Shown: piece after piece, positions 11,471 through 22,857 of the stretch
Position numbering within the stretch: position 1 is the stretch's first letter
Layout of the letters: each line of letters starts with the position of its first letter
Notes under the pieces: generated by a model
What the model was told of the DNA's origin: nothing
Seen by the model: only the letters and a program-made list of their open reading frames with translations
Databases searched by the model: none
Translations under genes and position numbers: made by a program
Assembly: GCA_038496445.1 (NCBI GenBank)
Contig: JALMLS010000320.1
Coordinates: 1 to 64,000, forward strand
Length of the DNA: 64,000 bases
Direction of reading: 5' to 3'
Source of the DNA: Trichosphaerium sp. ATCC 40318
Lineage: Eukaryota > Discosea > Flabellinia > Trichosidae

Positions 11471-11554
11471 TTAATAGCTCTTGCAAGGGCCAACAGCGCT
11501 CCGATAAACCAAAAAGCGTCGTTTGTTCGAGCGTCATCGCTCCCAAGGCCAATC

Positions 11555-12841
11555 ATGCTGACTTCTAGTCGTAGGTAAGTTTCGTGTTATTATCAGTATT
11601 TGTATTTTAGTCTAACTATAGCCTAGCAATGTGAGAGTTCCATTGGCTCCCGCCAATTCTTCAAGTAAACCAACTACACGTGCTGCCTATGGTCGTACTC
11701 CTCTTCTGATTGCTTCACGTCAGGTCATACAATTATTTTGTTTTGAACATTTATTGTTTTTTTTGCTAACATTTCAGTAAAGAGCGGGAATCCAGTTATA
11801 AAATATATAAAACTCGTCAATACAGCTTTTAATCCCAACCAAACAGCGGATTTTGCGTTTGAACCTGCAGCTGGTGTACTTTATTTAAGGTACACTTGGC
11901 AGTAACGAATTTTGTTTGTACAAGTAACTCTGACACTTTTTTTTACAGTTTGAGGTTTCACATCGGCGATCGTAGTTACATTGATAGGCGTGTCACTAAT
12001 TTATCTTCGAAATATAAGTTCCGCATACTACTTGTGGTAATGGACCTTGTATGTTAACATTTTTTTTTTAATATCTTCATATTTCGTGTTCACACGTGTT
12101 GTAGTACACAGGACAAGATCCTAAAGGCGTTTTGCGTGAACTAAATTTATTTTGCTTCAACCGGAATTTGACAATGATACTTTCATGGAGGTACACTACA
12201 CTTTACTTTTTTTTCTCCCTGCTGGTAAGCAAATTGACTTGGTTTATTTTCATAGCCAGAAGGAAGCAGGTCGTTATTTAGAGACATTCAAGGCGTATGA
12301 ATCGAAGTCATCTAAGATGATTCAAGAGAAAACAGCTGAAGATCACACTGCCCAGGTATGTTGTTAAGTAATTTGTTTTTTTGGTGTTCATGTGCCAACC
12401 AACTGTTGGATTATTACCACTACATTATATCTAATGCTCATGTTTTATGGTTAGGTTATAGAATCTATTACAGCTATACCATCTGTAACAAGTTCTAATG
12501 TGAAAATATTACTCAAAAATTTTGGTGTAAGTATTTTGTTTTTTTCTTGTTTTCAGTTTTTATTCCTTTGGCATTCCTTCTCGTGACCAACTCTTTAGTC
12601 TCTACGTGGAATAATGGGTGCATCAAAGGAACAACTCACTTTATGTCGTGGTGTAGGCAAGAAGCGTGTGCGTGCTCTGTACGATGCATTTCATCAACCG
12701 TTTGTTACAAGTCCAGTAAAGAAGCGTCAAAAAACTTCAGACTCTAAAATGAAGACTGTAACTAGTCTACTTAAAGACAAAAAGGGTGGTACTACAGCCC
12801 TTGACTTGGACGCTTTCAAATACACTGGAGATGACCAGTAA
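11555..12841 (+). CDS. ERCC1: DNA excision repair protein ERCC1 (Rad10 family)
   Basis: This is the non-catalytic partner of the XPF nuclease, which cuts 5' of DNA lesions in nucleotide excision repair and acts at crosslinks. Eight exons can be joined in frame: 11555-11574, 11627-11723, 11783-11889, 11949-12048, 12105-12190, 12256-12355, 12455-12526 and 12599-12841, giving about 274 residues. The central nuclease-like domain shows SGNPVIKYIK and LRFHIGDRSYID. The SW.Q.EAGRYLETFKAYE segment is diagnostic of the family. The C-terminus holds the tandem helix-hairpin-helix (LLKNFGSLR and LCRGVGKKRVRALYDAFHQPF) that binds XPF and DNA, followed by a basic tail. The frame stays open upstream of 11555 to an AG at 11478, so the N-terminus may be longer with an additional exon. 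Closely tail-to-tail with the next gene. Confidence 0.93.
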
Positions 12842-12949
12842 TATGTAAAATAAAAAAAAGAAAGAACTTTGTACATATTTTTCTCATAGAACCTTTTATT
12901 GTCGTTACTATTTCTGTGAAGTATACAGCTTATTGTTATGCTCGCTTGG

Positions 12950-14408
12950 CTAGAGTGCTGGCATACTATTTTGGTAAGAAATGTCAGTCTTGATGCACTT
13001 AACTTGCGTGGTTATAACATACCGTATACCTCCGTCTAAACGTACAGTAGCACCGTTCATAAAAGTATTCTCAATGAGGGATGTGGCCATTTGTGCGAAT
13101 TCATTGGGATTTCCCATTCTCTTTGGGAACACAGACTTAATCCAATGTTAAGCCTGGGTTTTGGATAGAGAAAATAAACGTACATCTGCAAGCAGTCGCT
13201 TTCGAACTTTTTCCGATGCTGCACGCATCATGGGAGTGCTAAATATCTACATTGCAAGGTTATCCTTATGGTTATTTGAGATTGCGTACGCCAGGAGCTA
13301 TGGTGTTGACACGAATACCATATTGACCAAGCTGAAACTAGTGTCAGGAGGATGATAGGGCATTATCAAAACAATGGTCATGTGTTCTTTTTAATTTTTA
13401 ATGTAGTTTTCATTAAGTACCTCTCGTGCCATAGGGAGTGTCATCGCTACTACTCCTCCTACAGATGATAGCGCATTAATTCAGAAAACAAGTTGCCAAT
13501 AAAAAAAAGAAAAACAATTAATCTTAAAAACTTAGCTTAATTTTTTGGTTAACAATGGTACTCTCTCAGTACGTACCTTTGGATGCAGCATAAGCACATT
13601 GTCCTTGTTGACCTTCATATGCAGCTACTGAAGCAACATTGATAATAACCCCGCGTTCACCTCAACTACAGTGAGCAACTTGAGTTATGAAAATTCACCA
13701 AAAACTTTAATGTTGGGTTTTTTAAATATACCATTAGCGTTTGGCTCCTGCTTTACCATTTGAGCCACTGCAAGCCTGGAAACATTGAAGGCACCGACTA
13801 GGTTAACTTTTATCACCTAACGGTTTTTCTGTAATCAGTAAAAACAAGAGATGACATAACGTACAAAATCAAAAATTTCCAGCGAGTGGATTCCTCGTTT
13901 TGGGCAATACACCTACAAAACAATCAATTGGCCCAAGTTGGTTGAAAACACAAAAACTTTTGCCAACGCCTCAATTGTGCTAATAGAAATGCATGGGTGC
14001 GCTTTTTTGGGCGTCGTAAAGCACAATAAGCTGCTTTGAGGCCAGTTTTTTTTTTGTAGGTGTAATGTATGACACGGTACCTTTGTAGCAGCACTAATGC
14101 CAGCGCAGTTGACTACGCCGTGTATATTCCCAAATCGCTCAACAGTTGCCTCAATAGCTTTTTTTATAGACTCTACAGCGTCTTGTTAACGAAATAACGA
14201 CTGTTAACGTACCCTCGCTTGTAACATCTACTGTAACGAACATTGCGCGTTCATCTCCAACGCGTTTCGCTACAATTTGGCCTCTCTCTTCGTCTCTATC
14301 GAAAATAGCGATTTTAGCACCTTTGCTAGCCAATGACATTGTAGTGGCTTCACCCAACCCCGAAGAGCCTCCTGTGACTATAAATACACTACCTGGAATG
14401 CGCATCAC
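12950..14408 (-). CDS. HSD17B10: 3-hydroxyacyl-CoA dehydrogenase type 2 (short-chain dehydrogenase)
   Basis: This is a mitochondrial short-chain dehydrogenase/reductase. In animals this family oxidises 3-hydroxyacyl-CoA in isoleucine and fatty acid breakdown and also serves as a subunit of mitochondrial RNase P. The first exon (14408 downwards) begins with the NAD-binding TGGSSGLG motif. Later exons give [33 protein letters not shown] and the catalytic YAASK, then GMTLP-like [20 protein letters not shown] and [12 protein letters not shown]. The final exon (12950-12965) supplies RMPAL after LDGGI, matching the family's ...LDGAIRMQP end. At least seven short introns are needed. No separate targeting peptide is obvious, as is common in this family. 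All catalytic residues are present, so the gene appears intact. It overlaps nothing and ends about 110 bases from ERCC1 in the opposite orientation. Confidence 0.88.
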
Positions 14409-14682
14409 TTCCTTGTTTTAACACGTGTGTTGCGTGGTACTTATTTCGTAAAGTTTTTATTTTCGTCAAATCCTTCCTTAATTGCTGCATGTCGCAGACT
14501 TTTTACCGCTTCTCACCACTATTCTTCATTTAACGTCTTCTATGGTATTTGATAGCTACTAATGACATTTGAAGAACAGAAAAAAGTGACATGTTGCTTT
14601 TTTCTTTGAGATTGTAAGATAACAACTAGGTCGTTTGTTTTCAATAATCAGCGCTATTGCACTTAAAGTTTTAATTTTATAT

Positions 14683-16390
14683 TTATCTTCTACTTCTACG
14701 ACTTTTCTTTTTTTCTTCAGGTGCACTATCTCCTCTTTTATGTGCTTTCTTCCTATCAATACGAGCTTTAAGATTTGCTTCACGTGTTTTCTGTTTTTTG
14801 TTGATCTCATCCTCAACTTGCTTGAGTCTCTCGGCCCTAAAATAGAGTGTCAATCACAGCGCATATGTCATGTAGCTTGTTGGTTTTTTTTTGAGAAAGT
14901 GTTTTATAGTCTCGTACCAGTTCTTCCTGCTCTTTTCTTTTTCCTTCTTTCTGCGTTTCACACGTTTTTCTAAGACCTTGATTGGCGCCTCTGGTTTTTG
15001 ACCTTGTGCTCCGCCAAAGGCCTTCTTCCAAACATCTTCTTGCTTTGCTTTCTATTTGATAGTTAATAAGCAAGTGCTTTATTGTTTATTTATCAAAAAA
15101 ACTAAAGAATAACTTACTGCTGCATCTGTGCTTGACATTTGGTCCAATGTTCTCTTTCGTGATTTTGCCTGTGCTCTAATAAGCCTATTTTGATATTTGG
15201 ACAGTAACATACCTTTTCTAAAGCGCGAACGTCCTTATTTTTACCACGTCTTCCACCTTCAATAACATAGTCTGGAACATTTCTTCCACCATCTGAAAAC
15301 TCGAATGTACCAAATTGAATATCGGTTTGTTCTTCCTTTTCTTGTTCTGGGGCAGCCACTTTATCTATGAACAAGTTATAACCACATTTTACATCATCAA
15401 GGGGCCACTAGTTGCCACAATCTTTTTTTTCGCAAAAAGAAAAAAATTATCTTCATGATTTCTTTCTCAGTGTGCATAGAAAGCTGTATACAAAGGCACG
15501 TACCTTGACCACGTTCAATTTTCGCTTTGAGATTATTCTGAGTCCTATTAGGGTATAATTTAGTTACAGTCATTGACAAGAAGTGAATGAAATTTGACAT
15601 ACTTTTCGTGTTTTTTCCTTCTGTTTGTAATACGTTGTTGTCTTGTGTATTCGACTCTATCTGGCCTTGTCTTTTTCTTTTCACGTCCTACATATTTGTT
15701 AGAATATTCTCATGTCCCACAGTGCAGTTTAATGAGGTTAACTTACCGAAGAGAGCTTTTTCGGCTTTTCTTTTGTTTGGCTTCATTTTGTTCACTGCAC
15801 TAGGAGGTAATGCACGCATTTTATGCGCCAACGCGTTTGGTGTGAGTAAAGACTTGCTAAGATTTGGGATTTCGGCCATTTCTTCAATTTCGTCTATCTC
15901 GTCGTCTGACATATCATCCTATAACGTTGTAAATGCACGTACTTATTGTAATAGCTATTGAGCGTACGTCATCAATGTCACCATTTACCAAAGATTGGAA
16001 TCGGCCGTATGTGTTTAAAACACTGTAAAATGTAGACTGTACCGCATTAGAGATAATGTGGTAACACTACAAACGTTGAAGGGTGAAACGTACGTGATTT
16101 AAGTTTTTACTTCCTAAAACCTCAGATATTTTTGCTTTACGCTCCTTCGTTACGTTTTTCTTTTGTTTTTGCTAATTTACGTTATTTTCTGCTGTCGTTC
16201 GCAAAAACAAAAGCCATACAATGAAAGCGTGCATCTCATCAAGTTCCTCTGGTCTGAAATATACGCTACCAGGTATAATGGAGCACATATTTTTAAAATC
16301 TGTAAAATAAACAAATTAGCTTCTGTAGAACCCCAGAGTATTTTATGTACATTTGTCATCCTCCAATATGGCAGCTTGTAAGTCTTCCAT
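14683..16390 (-). CDS. SURF6: SURF6 / Rrp14 ribosome biogenesis protein
   Basis: SURF6 is a nucleolar protein needed for pre-rRNA processing in 40S and 60S assembly. The start at 16390 gives MEDLQAAILEDDKYFKNMC, followed by SIIPGSVYFRPEE, which resembles the N-terminal LIPAK.Y motif of the family. Short exons then supply an acidic linker (MSDDEIDEIEEM), a basic segment, and the conserved core DIQFGTFEFSDGGRN...KNKDVRALEKAK. The C-terminal lysine/arginine-rich helix runs through VWKKAFGGAQG, SRKNWAERLKQVE and ARIDRKKAHKRG to the stop at 14683. About ten exons are required, many using GTACGT-type donors. It faces the SDHAF4 gene head to head with about 70 bases between starts, suggesting a shared promoter. 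Confidence 0.87.
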
Positions 16391-16460
16391 GGCTACAACA
16401 GTTTTGCTTTTTACAGATTTTGACTCTCATTTTTTTTTGCAGTCAAAACCATTTTGTCGC

Positions 16461-17009
16461 ATGTTACGTCGAGCACTTGTTTCAAGAGTGAACTATAGTG
16501 GTCGCTCATACCATTCTAACGTTGTGGTACAGCGTACAAGGCGTACGAATGTTAAAACATTGTGCGTTGTTTTTAGACCATAAAAAAGCGTTCAATTCGC
16601 GTAATAGACGCGTTCTAGACGTGCAAATGACATTGAGCTTATTAGTTGTTTTAAAGGCAAGTTAAACGGACACAAATGCGTATTTCTGGCGCTAGAGGAT
16701 ATCATACATCCCTACGGTTAGCAGATGATGACATTCCAATGGAGCAAATAAACGCCGATCTATTTCGCCGCATCAAGAAGGACAACGAAGCGCGAGCGCG
16801 TGAGAAAGCTGAAGAAAATAAAAAAAAGGAGACTGAAGTCAAAATAGAAGAAGAGCAAGCCGAAGAAACAATAAACACTGAAACAGGTAATAGCTAATGA
16901 ACTCAGTCATTTACTAATGTTATAATAAGGTGAGCGAGGCGGACCAAAGGGACCTGATCCAACTCGTCATGGTGATTGGGAGCGTAAAGGACGTTGTTAT
17001 GACTTTTGA
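16461..17009 (+). CDS. SDHAF4: Succinate dehydrogenase assembly factor 4 (SDHAF4)
   Basis: SDHAF4 is a small mitochondrial matrix chaperone that binds flavinylated SdhA during assembly of respiratory complex II. The diagnostic DUF1674 C-terminus GGPKGPDPTRHGDWERKGRC, followed by YDF and a stop at 17009, is read after an intron at about 16887-16929. The preceding exon (from 16676) gives RGYHTSLRL, a mitochondrial presequence-like stretch, then a Lys/Glu-rich linker. An upstream exon from 16461 also reads as an amphipathic Arg-rich leader ending in a YHS motif, so two alternative presequences are possible. The 16676 ATG is the minimal start. Presence of this gene implies an aerobic mitochondrion with complex II. 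Confidence 0.88.
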
Positions 17010-17625
17010 AAAGGTGTACACGTGCTACTATGTAAATAAAAGGAAAATAGTACTTACGCTCTTATTGTTGCCCACAGGCGTTGTAAACAATATCCAGGTC
17101 AGTGTCAGTTACTATCACGTGATAAACTTCAAAAAGTGACACTTGTTTGTTGCAAGTTTGCTGAGTAAGAGAACACAGCATTAACTGCAAAAACTATTAT
17201 GGTCTTTGGAGTTACAAAGTGTTATGATTTGCGATGGCGCTGTGGTAATGTTGTCTAGTGTTTGTGTTCGCAGAGTGTTTGTGTAGTAATTGAGTTAGCG
17301 TACTTTTCACAGATGTAGCTGAGTTTGTCATTGAACAATCCGAGATGATGTCGAGAGCCTTCAGTGGATCTTGATGGCAGCAACCTTGATGGCTTGTATC
17401 TTTTTAGAAGTGTTTCCGCCCATAACGTAAATTGTAGTTAAAAGAGCTTGACTTGTTGTACCTTCTCAAAGACTGAATTCTTAATCTGGCTTAACTAATT
17501 TCGTTATCACGTGATTGATGGCACTTGACTTTTTTGCGAAGCCCTGACCAACTTTTCTTTCCATTATTGTAATATTTAATAAAAAAAGGCACTTGTTGTT
17601 ACAAATACAGTCCAAGTGTGAATAG
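17010..17625. other. Intergenic region
   Basis: No coding frame or RNA gene is recognised. It contains two CACGTG palindromes inside ATCACGTGAT contexts (about 17104 and 17507), a motif common throughout the unique part of the window. Confidence 0.6.
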
Positions 17626-19306
17626 ATGACAAGAATAACTGTGTTAATAAAGTACGTTGGCCTTTATTTTATTTTGGCGCTGTCAGGTATTTTAGGTGCG
17701 TGTATAGCGGGTTTGCAGTAATCAAATAAAAAAATTCTTACCCAGATCTAGCGATGCCACCAAATGGTGATTCTGCTCACTTTGAAGGCGATGGAACGAA
17801 GCTAAACGGCGGTTTGTATGTGGATCTTCATCTTAACTTTGATACCATCTCTATCGGGGCTTGGATTTACTACGACTACACCATGTAAGTATGCGCGTAT
17901 GATGAGTATTTTAACTCCAAAAAGGGATGTATGTGTTGATTGCATACATGCCATTCTCGCCACAAAACCGCTCGACGATACACCTGGTATAATTTTTGGT
18001 GTGAGGGACGAAATTGGTGGTCCAGGAGAAGCGTTATTTTTCAAAATTGGTGACGCTGAAGTTAAGAATGAAACCCACGCTATTACAACAAAAAGTTGGG
18101 TACGTTACCCCTTTCTTCTTCAAACCAATTAGAACTCAATGACAAACAGTATTATGTGTATTTTTCTGTATCCCATTCCTCAGGCGAGGTACGAATGCAA
18201 TCCTTGGCTAGTCGGGACCCGTTTTCTAGTGACTACTCAACAGATTATCCCCCGATGCCAGGTATTGAGCACTCGATAGAGGTAGGGCAAGCAATGCAAC
18301 AAGTAAACAACTAATCTTGTTTACGTCATAGACTGGATTTTATTTGGGTGCTATACCAACTAATACATCAGAAACGGCACATGGATTCAATGTATTCGTG
18401 CTTGTTTGTTATATTTTGTTAACTTACTAAAGGGACAAATTGATGAATTGCGTATATGGAACCGCACGTTTTCACATAGCGAAGTTGAACAAATAGCGAA
18501 TTATAATATACCACTTGCTGACGATGGCTTGGTTTTTTATTATGATTTCGAGCATGATTTTATTCCTACGTTTCCGGATGCTGTTAAGGTGGATGGGATT
18601 GGGCTGCCTCCAACAATCTCACAAGTGTAAAAAGATGTTAGCAAACCTAAATAAGCTAATCAGAAGTAGGACAGACTTCTCCTTGGTTCCACTTCCACCA
18701 TATACAATACCTCCGTCACTGGAACCGACGCCTCCTTCAGAAGCGCCACTGGGTCCGTCGATACCGCCAACTCCTTCCTTGATACCATCTACACAGCCTA
18801 CTCCCCAAGATATGTTGCCAGTAAACTTACAGTTCGTCAAAGAGGAGATTATCATTGGCGACCTTGTTCTCAATGTGAATCATTCATTAACATTCCGTGC
18901 TAATGGGGTACTAAACGTTACTGGCACGTGTTTATAAGTCTATTCTGGATTTGACTTTCTAACAAGCTAAAAAGGGTGCTTTGATCCAGCAGGAGGTAAA
19001 CTTATTGTTCATTCCGATTCAGCTGATGAACGTGAGTTATCGTTGATACACTATAATTGTTCTAGCGATGTGGTTGGTAGATTTTCATCTATCGAAGTGG
19101 TCGGTAGTGATTCTTGTCAGTCACAAACATACAAAGAAAGATGGAGTTCTACAAAGTTCTCATTATTGCTATCATCGAATAGTAATTGCATAAAGTGGTG
19201 GGGCTACCTATTCATCGTTGTAGCAGTTCTGGTTGTGTTTTTAATCATTGTAGTTATGCTTGTTGCCTACTACGTTCCTGTACGGTTATACGTGTTGCTT
19301 GTTTAG
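17626..19306 (+). CDS. LamG-domain single-pass membrane protein
   Basis: This is a predicted surface protein. The first exon encodes a hydrophobic signal peptide (starting MTRITVLIKYVGLYFILALS) and is followed by an intron. The next exons form a laminin-G/concanavalin-type jelly roll: SAHFEGDGTKL, FDTISIGAWIYYD and the C-terminal hallmark GQIDELRIWNRTFSHSEVEQI. A Pro/Ser/Thr-rich stalk with repeated PTP, PPS and IP motifs (about 18690-18810) comes next. A second extracellular segment contains LVLNVNHSLTFRANG and several Asn-X-Ser/Thr sites, and a transmembrane helix (YLFIVVAVLVVFLIIVVML) lies close to the C-terminus with a very short tail. A ligand cannot be inferred. The extreme 3' end may include one more splice; the stop at 19306 is the simplest reading. 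Confidence 0.75.
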
Positions 19307-19615
19307 TACATATGCTTGTTGTAATCGACTATATAGGCTGTTAATGAGCGCATATTCCCATTCATTTTTAGAACAAACACAAGGAATGTGACCACGTGAA
19401 AAGATGAGCAATTTGCATGCAGGTAGTCTTTTCATGTTGTTAGTACCATCTAACGACACAAGTGTGTTTAGGTTAAACGTGTATGCGATCAGTGAAAATA
19501 AAGCTAGCTGATTTCCTAATCTCAAATAGAGTCTATTAGCGCGTTGTGAGGCTAGGGTTGATACGAGCGTTATTTTATTGTTTAACCTCGCTATGACCTC
19601 GTCAATACTGTTCAA
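19286..19615 (-). CDS. Possible small unidentified gene or exon
   Basis: A 109-codon open frame on the minus strand lies between the LamG and STAT genes. It starts with a hydrophilic helix-like segment (MNSIDEVIARLNNKITLVST), then a hydrophobic stretch around LALFSLIAYTFN. There is no recognised family. It overlaps the end of the LamG gene only by its last bases. It could be a single-exon gene, a terminal exon or chance. Confidence 0.25.
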   Translation of the reverse strand: MNSIDEVIARLNNKITLVSTLASQRANRLYLRLGNQLALFSLIAYTFNLNTLVSLDGTNNMKRLPACKLLIFSRGHIPCVCSKNEWEYALINSLYSRLQQAYVLNKQHV

Positions 19616-19720
19616 TCATAAAAATAATAATAACAACCTACACCAACGCGCAAGCTGTGGTTTAAGGGTAATAAACGGCCACACGAGTAACTAGTAGGCC
19701 TGTACAGAAAATAAGCTAAA

Positions 19721-22700
19721 ATGGGCGATCAGGGCTTTGGTTTTAACGGTGGCTTTGAGACATCGCCGTGGGTACCTGGAGATAATGAAATGAGCGATTT
19801 TGATGTAAAAATGGGGTGCGTACAACTAAACAGTTTTTCTTCATCGCGACGGTGGTTACGTCGCGTATGCTTTAACGAACGCGGTTTGGGCTAAATTGTG
19901 CCTTAATAATTAACGTATTAACCCAGACGCTCGGCACCATATCAGTTGCTGTTAGTGGTGCCTTCATACAGAATTATTTGCATTTTCTTTTGTTTTTTAA
20001 AACGCACCGCCGAACAGACGCCAGAAAATCTATTTAACACGCCCATTAACCAACTACCCGCTATTCCTGTAACGTATTTTTAATTTTCTTTTTCGTCTCA
20101 GGCTCTTGCGTGGTAGCGACGATCCACTGTTTATCCCTCAGCAGCAAGTCAATGCACCAATCATTACACCCTCAACAGGCGGTTTAAATTTTGGCACCGC
20201 ACAGCCTCTCTTCGGTGGTCAACCGTCAATCACACCAAGTACGTAAAAATAACTTCTTCTATTTTTTGTGAACGCTGTTCGTTATGATTTATCTCGTTAT
20301 ACAGCCGCGGAACCATTCATAAACAGCCAACCTATGACACCTGGTGGTATGTCATTTGATTACAGCGGTCTCAACGGAAATAACTCTGCTGGCTTGGGGA
20401 ACAGTATGGGGAATATGGGCAATATGGGTGGTATGAGTGGGATGGGAAGTATGGGCGGCATGGGATTTTCGACGCCAAAAAATGAGTAAGAAGAAAAGTT
20501 TAAACTTATTTTTTTTTCTCAAAAGTTTTATTTTTTTGTTGGTGTTGTATAGCGTTAATGGGTATATAGGCAAAATGTAAACATGATAAATAACCCAGGA
20601 AACATGCAAGCAAGTCCTAGCCTATCATTTGAGGTACCTTGAGGCTTATCAAGAGCGTAGTTCAGTGAAAACCGCACTTCTGTTTTATTTATTTATTTAT
20701 TGACCTAAATTTGCTATGGTGGTATTGACGCATATTTAGCAAGTTATTGCGGTTTCTCCTGAAGAAAAACAACAATACCAGAGTGCTATAAAAGTGAGCC
20801 ATTTTAGTCGAAAATTATAATCTGTGAAGTGAAGTGTTTGCTAACTTTTTAACTTCTTTAAGCTTATACAAGATATTCTACAAGTTAAAGTAAAACAAAA
20901 AGAGCAACTAGAACAAATACGTCATCAGCAAGTAAAGTTTCTTCAAGGTGATCCAACTGTCGGTCATGACCAGCTTTCACAAGCACAAGAAGGTTTATTA
21001 CAACAAATACGATATGAAATACAGAGGTAGGATGAATGATCCGTTATTGGGTTTTTTTCTGAAACAACTACGGGAATTCTCAGTATTTTTCATTTTTTGT
21101 GTTTTGTTTTCAGTGCACGTAATAGTCCCTTGGTTTGCTTTAGTTTTTATTTTCTGTTTGTTTGCTGAAATTCTATTTTTTTGTTCTTACTTTGGGTTTA
21201 GATTAACGGAGTGTTGTTGCTCTGTAGTGTTTGAGGCGGATGTCCATTTTGTTATGGTGAATTTGATCAGGGATTTACGTATACAAGGCTATGAACTACG
21301 TCTTCTTCAGGAAGAGTGCCGTAATATAAACAACCCTCAAGTGTACGCTCAATACTTTTTTGTTCAGTCAGCATTCGAAACGAAATTTCGCTTATTCTTG
21401 ATTTTAAAGGCTTGCATCCATTGTTATAGAAGAACAACCGTTATCTCAAGTTATATTCAAGACTAAACAAACATTTGAACCTTATGGTGTGCGACTCATA
21501 ACATCAACTATGGCTCCAATTGAGCAGTGTTCTGCGTAAGTAACTTGATTTTTTTTTCTTGATTTTCTTTTTTTTCACTCTCACTCACCTTGAGTTTCCA
21601 GTGTATCAGTATTTTTACAAGCAAGAAAAGATGATAAAAGTAAGCGTAAAGTACCAAATCTTAACAATGGTCTTATTGGGAGTGTATCTGAAATGGATCG
21701 GATGCAAAAAAGAGCAGTTTTTCATTCATTGAAAGCTAGCGTTTCAACGAGTATGCATATGGTTAATAATATTTTTACAATGCAGGTATGTATTGTTAAT
21801 TGGATGGCTTTTGTACAAAATGTTACCATCGTCTGGTTAAACGGATATTGGCTTGTAGGAGTGTAAACTTATCTCATTTTTTTCTTCATTTAGATTAAGT
21901 CTCAAGGTGTTGTACAAACTCTTGAATCACGACCAAGTAATACATTTGTTGTTATAACAAATGAGAGTCAATGGTCTCAGGCTGCAGGTAAAATATTCAT
22001 GGTAGAAGTATTTGCTGGCCAAGGTACTTCGCTCAAGTCTGAAAACTTCGTACTTACTTATTTTATATAGATCAAACACAAGCTGCATGGCCACAAGTTG
22101 CCAATAAATTACACAGCATATTTGTCACAGCAACAAGGCAAAAGCCTCAATGCCCTACCCGACCTTTGCAGTTATACGAGTTCAAATACCTCCGAAGTAA
22201 ATATGTCAGAGGTACTTTGTCACATTCTTGTTTTTTTCTTTGATCTGAAAGAAATGCAGGTTAATAATAAACTTTTAGGGTTGGATTCGAAATTGACTAG
22301 GAACCAAGCTACTGCTTTATGGAATTGGTTCGGACCTGTCATGCAATGTATTCGTTTTAAGAGACATGTATGTACGCTTTGGCAGAAGGGATATATTTTT
22401 GGATTTTTGACAAAAGATACTTGTTCTTCTATCCTTGGTATGTATCCTGCTGGTACATTCATGATACGCTTCTCAGAAAGCAACCCAGGTACGATTTTCG
22501 CACAATGATTTTGTTGTCTTTTTTTCAAACAAGCACTCTGCTCATCGTTGCTTTGTCGATAAGTGTGCCTCTTTATGCTTTGTATTCATTGTTTTAATAG
22601 GATTGTTTGGTCTTGCTTATGTTGAGGCTGGTGAAAATGGTGGTCAAGAAGTTCAGCACTACCTCGTGAAAGAGGAGGATACTGGATCAAACAAGTCTCT

Positions 22701-22857
22701 TCCTGATTTTATCCGTGAAAAATCACAGTTTGTGCAGCTACTTACATTGCCTAATTTACAGCTCCTTCCTAAAGATGAAGCATTTCTTGGGTTATATGCA
22801 AAGAGGAGGAGGACAAGAGGCGATGGACCTCCTGTTGGATACAGCGATTTAAAGTAA
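19721..22857 (+). CDS. STAT transcription factor
   Basis: This is a signal transducer and activator of transcription: a latent cytoplasmic factor that dimerises through SH2-phosphotyrosine binding and enters the nucleus. The N-terminus (MGDQGFGFNGGF) leads into Gln/Pro- and then Gly/Met-rich low complexity (GMSGMGSMGGMG). A coiled-coil region is rich in Gln/Glu/Lys (about 20880-21300). The DNA-binding segment (about 21430-22090) includes KRKVPNLNNG and TFVVITNESQW, and the linker reads LTRNQATALWNWFGPVMQ. The SH2 domain (about 22370-22790) contains PAGTFMIRFSES, the STAT version of the phosphotyrosine-binding FLLRFSES motif with the invariant Arg. Near the C-terminus GYSDLK provides a single Tyr in the right place to be the activating phosphosite. 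The organisation most resembles Dictyostelium STATs, which have low-complexity N-termini and no C-terminal transactivation domain. About ten introns. Confidence 0.88.
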
